A stretch of 11,463 nucleotides of DNA from Burkholderiales bacterium. GTDB taxonomy: Bacteria; Pseudomonadota; Gammaproteobacteria; Burkholderiales; CAIKXV01. The DNA is taken from the NCBI GenBank assembly GCA_014379045.1, contig JACMMK010000463.1, forward strand, positions 1 through 11,463, written 5' to 3'. A program made the translations under genes and the position numbers. Below are positions 6,426-11,463 of this stretch, one piece after another. Numbering within the stretch: position 1 is the first letter of the stretch; the number at the start of each line of letters is the position of its first letter. Below the pieces are notes generated by a model. That model was not told the DNA's origin. It ran no database searches and worked only from the letters and a program-made list of their open reading frames with translations.

Positions 6426-7424
6426 ATGACCTCTCTGCGCCGCATTGCCGCCCGCCTCGCGACTGGCGCACTGATGCCTGGCCTGCTTGCCGCGGCGACT
6501 TTCGCGCAGGCCCAGGAGGCTGCGCGCTACCCGGACCGGCAGCTGCGGATGGTGGTGCCGTTCGCCGCCGGCGGGCCGACCGATATCATCGCGCGCTTGG
6601 TCGCGGCGAAGATGGGCGAGTCGATGGGCCGGGCGGTGGTGGTCGAGAACCGCGGCGGGGCAGGGGGCACGATCGGCGCCGCCGAAGCGGCGCGCCTGCC
6701 GGCCGATGGCTACACGCTGATGTTCCACAACGTGTCCACTGCAGCGATCGCGCCGTTCGTCTACCGCAAGCTCACCTACGACACGGTGCGTGACTTCACC
6801 CCGATCAGCCGACTGGCCGATGTGCCCAACGTGCTGATCATCAACCGCGACGTTCCGGTGAAGAACCTGAAGGAGTTCATCGCCTTCACGCGCGCGAACC
6901 CCAACAGGATCAACTACGGGTCGTCGGGCATCGGCACTGTGCTGCACCTGTCGGCAGAACTGTTCAAGCAGCTCACCTCGACCGAGGGGACGCACGTCGC
7001 CTACAAGGGCAGTGCCCCGGCGACCGCCGAACTGATGGCGGGTACGCTGACCTTCCTGTTCGACAACCTGCCCGGGCAGATCGAGGGCATCCGTGCCGGT
7101 ACGGTGCGTGCGCTCGGGGTGACCACCGGTACCCGCGTGTCGGTGCTACCCGATGTCCCCACCCTCGCCGAGGCCGGGCTGCCGGCATTCCGCAACGCGA
7201 GCTGGTTCGCGCTGTTCGTGCGCTCGGGCACGCCGCACGAGATTTCCCGCAGGCTCGAGGCAGAGGCGATCAAGGCGGTACAAGATCCGACCGTGGCCCA
7301 GCGCATCCGCGACCTGGGCGCGATCCCGATCGCTTCCAGCGCCGAAGACCTGGGCAGGTTCTGGCGCGCCGAACTCGACCTCTGGCGGCCGCTGGTCGAG
7401 CGGTTGAACCTCAGCCTGGATTGA
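6426..7424 (+). CDS. Bug/TctC-family periplasmic solute-binding protein
   Basis: A 332-residue extracytoplasmic solute receptor of the tripartite tricarboxylate transporter (Bug) family, which captures small carboxylates or related compounds in the periplasm. The signal peptide has a basic start (TSLRRIAAR), a hydrophobic core and a probable cleavage after AQA near residue 29. The mature part opens with YPDRQLRMVVPFAAGGPTD (35-53), the family hallmark beta-strand and ligand loop. Further typical stretches are ENRGGAGGTIGA (74-85), LPADGYTL (91-98), NYGSSGIGT, HVAYKGSAPA and LPDVPTLAEAG. GGGAG lies eight bases before the ATG. No TctA/TctB-like membrane proteins are adjacent, so it is an orphan receptor, as is common in Bordetella and its relatives. 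The short gap after Rieske oxygenase 2 suggests a shared transcript and a ligand related to that enzyme's substrate, which is inference. Confidence 0.93.
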   Translation: MTSLRRIAARLATGALMPGLLAAATFAQAQEAARYPDRQLRMVVPFAAGGPTDIIARLVAAKMGESMGRAVVVENRGGAGGTIGAAEAARLPADGYTLMFHNVSTAAIAPFVYRKLTYDTVRDFTPISRLADVPNVLIINRDVPVKNLKEFIAFTRANPNRINYGSSGIGTVLHLSAELFKQLTSTEGTHVAYKGSAPATAELMAGTLTFLFDNLPGQIEGIRAGTVRALGVTTGTRVSVLPDVPTLAEAGLPAFRNASWFALFVRSGTPHEISRRLEAEAIKAVQDPTVAQRIRDLGAIPIASSAEDLGRFWRAELDLWRPLVERLNLSLD

Positions 7425-7469
7425 GTCGCCGCCACTTCGGGCAGGCACCCGGCCTCGGATCGACGGTCT

Positions 7470-7491
7470 GCGGCTGCGCGAAGCGAGCCGC
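7470..7491. terminator. Hairpin between convergent genes, possible bidirectional terminator
   Basis: GCGGCT-G-CGC-GAA-GCG-AGCCGC can fold into a nine-pair stem with one bulged G and a GAA loop. It lies between the ends of the binding protein gene and pntB. No T-run follows on either strand, so it would be a weak or factor-assisted terminator. The rest of 7428-7577 shows nothing I recognise. Confidence 0.35.
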
Positions 7492-7577
7492 GCGGGCAGC
7501 GCGCGGCGGGTAACCGGTCAAGCCAACTTCCCGGTCTCTCCGGTAGTCGCTGACGCCCCCGCCGCGATCGCCCGCCG

Positions 7578-9002
7578 CTACTCGATCGCCTTGACGATGT
7601 CCTCGACGACCTTCTTCGCGTCGCCGAACACCATCATCGTCTTGTCCATGTAGAACAGTTCGTTGTCGAGTCCGGCATAGCCGGCCGCCATCGAGCGTTT
7701 GTTCACGATCACCGTGCGTGCTTTGTAGGCATCGAGAATCGGCATCCCGTAGATCGCGGTGCCCTTGACCAGCGCGGCCGGATTCACCACGTCGTTGGCG
7801 CCGAGCACCATCACCACGTCGGTCTGACCGAAATCGCTGTTGATGTCTTCCATCTCGGCGACCTGGTCGTACGGCACCTCGGCCTCGGCGAGCAGGACGT
7901 TCATGTGCCCCGGCATGCGCCCGGCGACCGGATGGATCGCGTAGCGCACCGAGATCCCTTTCGCCTGCAGCTTGTGCGCCATCTCCTTCACCGCGTGCTG
8001 GGCACGCGCGACCGCGAGGCCGTAGCCCGGGACGATGATCACGCTGTCGGCGTTGGACAGCATGAAGGCGACATCATCGGCGCTGCCGCTCTTGACCGCA
8101 CGCTGCTCGGTCGACGCGACCGCGGTACCGCCATCCTGTCCGAAGCCGCCTAGAATGACGTTGAAGAACGAACGGTTCATCGCGCGGCACATGATGTACG
8201 AGAGGATCGCGCCGGAGGAGCCCACCAGCGAGCCCGCGATGATCAGCATCGAGTTGTACAGCGAAAACCCGATGCCGGCCGCAGCCCACCCCGAATAGCT
8301 GTTCAGCATCGACACCACGACCGGCATGTCGGCACCGCCGATCGGAATGATGATCAGCACGCCGAGCACGAAGGCGAGCGCCAGCATCGCCCAGAACGGC
8401 ATCCAGTCCTGCGTGACGATGAACGCCACGCCGAAGCCGAGCATCGCGATGCCCAGCACCAGGTTGAGCAGGTGCTGCCCCTTGAACAGGAACGGTGCGC
8501 CCTGGAACAAGCGGAACTTGTACTTGCCCGCAAGCTTGCCGAAGGCGATCACCGACCCCGAGAACGTGATCGCGCCGACGAATGCGCCGATGAACAGCTC
8601 CACACGATTGCCGATCGGAATCGGCTGATCGCGGGCCACCAGCCCGAACGCCCAGGGCTCGGCGACGGTCGCGATCGCGATGAACACCGCCGCCAGACCG
8701 ATCATCGAATGCATGAACGCGACCAGTTCGGGCATCTTGGTCATCTCGACCCGATTAGCCATCACGGCGCCGAGCGTGCCGCCGACCGCGACGCCACCGA
8801 TCACCCAGAGCATGCCGGTCGCGGCGCCGTCGGGGCGAAGCATGAAGATGAGGCCGATCGTGGTGACGACCGCGATCGCCATGCCGACCATGCCGAACAG
8901 ATTGCCGCGCCGGGAACTCGTCGGATGCGACAGCCCCTTCAGCGCCTGGATGAAGCAGACCGACGCGAACAGATAAAGCAGAACAACGAGACTCATGCTC
9001 AC
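7578..9002 (-). CDS. pntB: Proton-translocating NAD(P) transhydrogenase, beta subunit
   Basis: This inner-membrane protein carries the proton channel and the NADP(H) site of the transhydrogenase, which uses the proton gradient to reduce NADP+ with NADH. The 474 residues comprise several hydrophobic helices (about 5-280) with H98 in AFMHSM, the likely proton-path histidine, and NSYSGWA (234-240). A soluble NADP domain follows with IVPGYGLAVARAQ (323-335), HPVAGRMPGHMNVLLAEA (357-374) and LGANDVVNPAA (400-410). Length is normal for the family. The start is GTG at 9002, which overlaps the pntAB stop as GTGA. An ATG two codons later (8996) is a real alternative: GGAGG lies about four bases before the GTG and about ten before the ATG. 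It is the last gene of the pntAA-pntAB-pntB operon. Confidence 0.96.
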   Translation of the reverse strand: MSMSLVVLLYLFASVCFIQALKGLSHPTSSRRGNLFGMVGMAIAVVTTIGLIFMLRPDGAATGMLWVIGGVAVGGTLGAVMANRVEMTKMPELVAFMHSMIGLAAVFIAIATVAEPWAFGLVARDQPIPIGNRVELFIGAFVGAITFSGSVIAFGKLAGKYKFRLFQGAPFLFKGQHLLNLVLGIAMLGFGVAFIVTQDWMPFWAMLALAFVLGVLIIIPIGGADMPVVVSMLNSYSGWAAAGIGFSLYNSMLIIAGSLVGSSGAILSYIMCRAMNRSFFNVILGGFGQDGGTAVASTEQRAVKSGSADDVAFMLSNADSVIIVPGYGLAVARAQHAVKEMAHKLQAKGISVRYAIHPVAGRMPGHMNVLLAEAEVPYDQVAEMEDINSDFGQTDVVMVLGANDVVNPAALVKGTAIYGMPILDAYKARTVIVNKRSMAAGYAGLDNELFYMDKTMMVFGDAKKVVEDIVKAIE

Positions 9003-9310
9003 GACCCCTCCGTCTTCTTCGGCTCTTTCTTCCGGAACATCTCGAGCATGCGCCGCGTCACCAGGAACCCGCCGAACACGTTGACCGACGCGAGCGCCAC
9101 GGCAAGGACGCCCATCGTCTTGCCGAGCTCGGTTTCGGTCAGCGCGGCGGCGAGCATCGCGCCGACGATGACGATCGCCGAGATCGCATTGGTCACCGCC
9201 ATCAGCGGCGTGTGCAGCGCCGGGGTGACGTTCCAGACGACGTGGTAGCCGACGTAGATCGCCAGCACGAAGATGATCAGGTTGGTGATGGTCGGGTCAA
9301 CGAGTTCCAT
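8999..9310 (-). CDS. pntAB: Transhydrogenase alpha subunit, separate membrane part
   Basis: A 103-residue membrane protein corresponding to the C-terminal helices of E. coli PntA. Three hydrophobic stretches are visible: TITNLIIFVLAIYVGYHVVW (about 8-27), AVTNAISAIVIVGAMLAAAL (38-57) and GVLAVALASVNVFGGFLV (67-84), followed by a charged tail rich in Lys and Glu. VTPALHTPLMAVTNAIS is highly characteristic. In this three-gene form, as in Rhodospirillum rubrum, the NAD-binding part is a separate protein from the preceding gene. The gene begins 42 bases after pntAA and overlaps pntB by four bases. GAGAAAG precedes the ATG. Confidence 0.95.
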   Translation of the reverse strand: MELVDPTITNLIIFVLAIYVGYHVVWNVTPALHTPLMAVTNAISAIVIVGAMLAAALTETELGKTMGVLAVALASVNVFGGFLVTRRMLEMFRKKEPKKTEGS

Positions 9311-9352
9311 GGCAGCTTTCTCGATTGCGGTGATCGACGGGTCGATGTGTTG

Positions 9353-10483
9353 CTATGACTTGCGTACGAGCTCGCCGCCGTGGCACACGAGCGTGCCGGC
9401 GACCAGATCGTCTTCGCGGTTGAGATTGAACTGCCCGGTCTTGTTGTCGAGCATCAGCGCGAGAAACGTCATCAGATTGCGCGAATAAAGCGCGCTCGAA
9501 TCGGTCGGCACCAGTGCCGGCAGGTTCGTCTCGCCGACGATGCGCACGCCATGCGAGACGGCGATGCGGCCCGGTTCCGAGCCCTGCACGTTGCCGCCCT
9601 GCTCGACCGCCATGTCGACGATCACCGACCCGGGCTTCATCGACTTGACCATTTCATCGGTCACCAGCACCGGCGCCTTGCGCCCCGGGATCAGCGCGGT
9701 GGTGATCACGATATCGGCCTGTGCGATGCGCTTGGCGACCTCGGCCGCCTGTCGCGTCATCCACGACGCCGGCATCGGGCGCGCGTAACCGCCGACGCCC
9801 TGCGCGATCTCGCGTTCCTCGTCGGTCTCGTAGGGCACGTCGATGAACTTGGCCCCGAGCGACTCGATCTGCTCCTTCACCGCCGGACGTACGTCGGAGG
9901 CCTCGATCACGGCGCCCAGGCGCTTGGCGGTCGCGATCGCCTGCAGGCCGGCGACGCCGGCGCCGAGGATGACCATCCGCGCCGCCTTCACCGTCCCCGC
10001 CGCGGTCATCAGCATCGGCATCAGCCGACCATAGGTGTCGGCACCGAGCACGACCGCTTTGTAGCCGGCGATGTTCGCCTGCGACGACAACACATCCATC
10101 GACTGCGCGCGCGAAGTGCGCGGCAGCAACTCCATCGCGAACGCGGTCAGGCCCTGCTGCGCGAGCGCCTCGAGACCTGCCGCATCGTATGGCGACAGCA
10201 GGCCGATCAATACCGTGCCGGCCTTCATCGCGGCGATCTCCTCGGGCAGCGGCGCGCGCACCTTGAGCACGAGTTCGGCCTGCGCATACACGGCAGCCGC
10301 ATCGGCCACGACCGTTGCCCCGGCCGCGGCGTAATCGGCGTCGACGAAGTGGGCCTGGGCACCCGCGCCTGCCTGCAGCAGCACCGTGTTCTGCGCCGCG
10401 GCGCAAAACTTCTTCACCGTCTCAGGGGTCGCGGCGACCCGCGTCTCGCCGGGGCGGGTTTCAGTGGGAATACCGATCTTCAT
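9353..10483 (-). CDS. pntAA: Transhydrogenase alpha subunit, soluble NAD(H)-binding part
   Basis: The peripheral NAD(H)-binding component (domain I) of proton-translocating transhydrogenase, related to alanine dehydrogenase. The 376 residues start with MKIGIPTETRPGETRVAATPE, the family N-terminus. The mobile loop PRTSRAQSMDVLSSQANIAG (121-140) contains the Arg, Gln and Asp that contact the nicotinamide. The Rossmann motif GAGVAG (174-179) is followed by D197 at the end of the next strand (ASDVRP), expected to bind the adenosine ribose. The chain ends after the NAD domain, lacking the membrane helices of fused PntA; those are in the next gene. The ATG at 10483 has AAGGA about nine bases upstream. 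The leader upstream holds tandem repeats, a TATAAT box and, just before the ribosome site, a short palindrome (10506-10519). Confidence 0.96.
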   Translation of the reverse strand: MKIGIPTETRPGETRVAATPETVKKFCAAAQNTVLLQAGAGAQAHFVDADYAAAGATVVADAAAVYAQAELVLKVRAPLPEEIAAMKAGTVLIGLLSPYDAAGLEALAQQGLTAFAMELLPRTSRAQSMDVLSSQANIAGYKAVVLGADTYGRLMPMLMTAAGTVKAARMVILGAGVAGLQAIATAKRLGAVIEASDVRPAVKEQIESLGAKFIDVPYETDEEREIAQGVGGYARPMPASWMTRQAAEVAKRIAQADIVITTALIPGRKAPVLVTDEMVKSMKPGSVIVDMAVEQGGNVQGSEPGRIAVSHGVRIVGETNLPALVPTDSSALYSRNLMTFLALMLDNKTGQFNLNREDDLVAGTLVCHGGELVRKS

Positions 10484-10607
10484 CTCGAGAGGTCCTTCTC
10501 CACGTCGGCGACATCGCCGGATCGTTCGCTGAGGTGAACTTGCTTGAAGGAGCGCTCGCGCGCCGACCCGTGGACGCTGGCGCGGCCCTGCGTGCGCCTG
10601 CGAGGCA

Positions 10608-10645
10608 CCTGATTGCGAAGCCTGATTCGAAAGCCTGATTCGAAG
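10608..10645. repeat. Three tandem 12-13 bp repeats upstream of pntAA
   Basis: The copies are CCTGATTGCGAAG, CCTGATTCGAAAG and CCTGATTCGAAG, directly abutting. Copies two and three contain the palindrome TTCGAA. A partial fourth copy, ATTCGAAACG at 10681-10690, overlaps the pntAA -10 box. The layout, with copies just downstream of the presumed pntAA start point, would suit an operator array, but no regulator is known from the sequence. Confidence 0.7.
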
Positions 10646-10675
10646 CCGGTGCGGCTATCGGCCAAAAAGCCTGCG

Positions 10676-10681
10676 ATTATA
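10676..10681 (-). promoter_or_regulatory. Candidate -10 box for the pntAA-pntAB-pntB operon
   Basis: The minus strand reads TATAAT, a perfect -10. No good -35 box is present at 16-18 bases (GTGGCC at 17). Transcription would begin near 10669, giving a leader of about 186 bases that includes the tandem repeats. Confidence 0.45.
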
Positions 10682-10791
10682 TTCGAAACGCCTCGACGGG
10701 CCACCCTTGTTCCGGCACAGCCGCGAACGTCGCGCAAAAAGGCGCTTTCGGTGCACCCGCGAGACGGCCAATCGCACTACCACGACCCGCC

Positions 10792-10797
10792 TATAAT
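10792..10797 (+). promoter_or_regulatory. Candidate -10 box directly before the mutL ATG
   Basis: A perfect TATAAT ends five bases before the ATG at 10803, so a normal start point would be within a base or two of the first codon. The -35 region (CAATCG at 17 bases) is poor and there is no extended -10. The in-frame stop TAA at 10794-10796 lies inside this box. Confidence 0.5.
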
Positions 10798-10802
10798 TCG
10801 CC

Positions 10803-11463
10803 ATGCTCCGTATCCATCCGCTGCCCGATCTCCTGATCAGTCAGATCGCCGCCGGTGAAGTGATCGAACGGCCCGCGTCGGCGCTGAAAGAACTGATCGA
10901 GAACGCGATCGATGCGGGTGCGACCGAACTCGCGGTCGAACTCGACGCGGGCGGGACGCGTCGGATCACCGTGATCGACAACGGTCACGGCATTGCCCGC
11001 GACGACCTGGCGCTGGCGCTCGAACGTCATGCGACGAGCAAGATCGCAGCGCTCGAAGACCTGGAAGCGGTCGCGAGCCTGGGCTTTCGCGGCGAGGCGC
11101 TCGCCTCGATCGCGGCGGTGTCGCGGCTCTCCCTTTCCACCCGCACGCCCGAGGCGCAGCATGCCTGGCGGGTGCGCGCCGATGGCGAGAGCATCCGCCA
11201 GCTCGAGCCCGCGGTCCGCTCCGCCGGTACCACGGTCACCGTCGAGGACCTGTACTTCAACACCCCCGCACGGCGCAAGTTTCTGCGGACCGAAGCCACG
11301 GAGTTCAGCCACTGCGAGGAAACGTTTCGCCGCATTGCACTCGCCCATCCGGAATGCGCCTTCACACTGAAACACACTGGCCGCGTCAGCGCACATCTGA
11401 AGGCGCAGACTCTCGAGGAACGCGTCGCCGCGCTGCTCGGTGGCGATTTCGCTGCGAGCAGCC
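10803..11463 (+). CDS. mutL: DNA mismatch repair protein MutL, N-terminal 220 residues (cut by window edge)
   Basis: MutL is the ATP-dependent coordinator of mismatch repair, linking MutS recognition to strand incision. The visible part is the GHKL ATPase domain plus the start of the transducer domain. Motifs are ISQIAAGEVIERPAS (12-26), KELIENAIDAGAT with the catalytic E30 and Mg-binding N34, VIDNGHGI (57-64), RHATSKI (75-81) and LGFRGEALASI (93-103), then FNTPARRKFL (152-161). E. coli has Cys where this has His in DNGHGI; the change is conservative for the family. The family is about 600 residues or more, so most of the protein lies right of the window. The start is forced: an in-frame TAA lies at 10794-10796, no other start codon follows before the conserved N-terminus, and there is no Shine-Dalgarno before the ATG. 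Confidence 0.97.
   Translation, partial: MLRIHPLPDLLISQIAAGEVIERPASALKELIENAIDAGATELAVELDAGGTRRITVIDNGHGIARDDLALALERHATSKIAALEDLEAVASLGFRGEALASIAAVSRLSLSTRTPEAQHAWRVRADGESIRQLEPAVRSAGTTVTVEDLYFNTPARRKFLRTEATEFSHCEETFRRIALAHPECAFTLKHTGRVSAHLKAQTLEERVAALLGGDFAASS

Larger units (their letters stand above)
10484..10802. other. Divergent control region between pntAA and mutL
   Basis: This 319-base gap has no supported gene. From the pntAA side it contains a short palindrome CGGCGA-CA-TCGCCG (10506-10519) just before the pntAA ribosome site, tandem 12-13 bp repeats (10608-10645), a minus-strand TATAAT (10681-10676) suited to pntAA, and a plus-strand TATAAT (10792-10797) suited to mutL. It is locally richer in A/T than its surroundings between about 10660 and 10690. 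Confidence 0.6.

Noticed and set aside
4927..6471. A 514-codon open frame on the minus strand opposite Rieske oxygenase 2
   Set aside because: It is antisense to a gene with clear metal-binding motifs. The translation is Arg/Ala/His-rich and resembles no family, as expected for a stop-free shadow frame in GC-rich DNA.
7425..7577. Possible small gene or classical intrinsic terminator between the binding protein gene and pntB
   Set aside because: No open frame of note lies there, and the hairpin has no T-tract, so only a low-confidence terminator is listed.
9380..10537. A 385-codon open frame on the plus strand opposite pntAA
   Set aside because: It mirrors pntAA codon for codon, is rich in Arg, His and Asp, and has no recognisable domain.
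10480..10737. Small minus-strand open frame covering the pntAA leader
   Set aside because: It translates the tandem repeats, has no ribosome site or domain, and overlaps the presumed promoter.
1..11463. CRISPR array, tRNA, rRNA, insertion sequence, toxin-antitoxin or phage gene
   Set aside because: No regularly spaced repeats, cloverleaf, transposase motif or phage-type protein was seen on either strand.

Overview
The window looks like a GC-rich chromosomal segment of a betaproteobacterium, most likely order Burkholderiales. The clues are strongly G/C-ending codons in the real genes, a lone Bug-type periplasmic binding protein of the kind expanded in Burkholderiales, a transhydrogenase alpha subunit split into two genes, and an xseB-ispA-dxs isoprenoid block. 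The genus cannot be named from the sequence alone. Both ends are cut inside genes: dxs on the left and mutL on the right. There is no rRNA, tRNA, CRISPR array, insertion sequence or phage gene that I can support.

Layout. 1-2609 (minus strand) is an xseB-ispA-dxs block: the exonuclease VII small subunit, farnesyl diphosphate synthase and deoxyxylulose-5-phosphate synthase. The ispA stop and the dxs TTG start share four bases. 2610-2849 is a divergent promoter region. 2850-6366 (plus strand) holds a Rieske non-haem iron oxygenase alpha subunit, a two-domain rhodanese-type sulfurtransferase, and a second Rieske oxygenase alpha subunit that is not a close paralogue of the first. 6426-7424 is a Bug/TctC-type solute-binding protein, 59 bases after the second oxygenase and probably in its operon. 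7578-10483 (minus strand) is the three-gene proton-translocating transhydrogenase pntAA-pntAB-pntB. 10803 to the end is mutL, divergent from pntAA.

How the genes work together. The minus-strand blocks are housekeeping: dxs feeds the MEP pathway and ispA makes C15 prenyl diphosphate, while PntAB couples the proton gradient to NADPH formation. The plus-strand block between them is accessory and looks catabolic. Rieske oxygenase 2 and the Bug protein form a plausible capture-and-hydroxylate pair, preceded by a very good sigma-54 (-24/-12) promoter match at 5106-5121. No ferredoxin, reductase, oxygenase beta subunit, permease or sigma-54 activator is encoded here, so those partners must lie elsewhere.

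The points most worth a second look are the sigma-54 promoter with its upstream palindromes and leader repeats, a mutL start that has a TATAAT box six bases upstream and no Shine-Dalgarno (possible leaderless mRNA), a long Asp-rich tail on XseB, tandem 12-13 bp repeats in the presumed pntAA leader, and a glutamate at the inter-subunit bridging position in both Rieske oxygenases. I did not find a clearly new multi-gene system.
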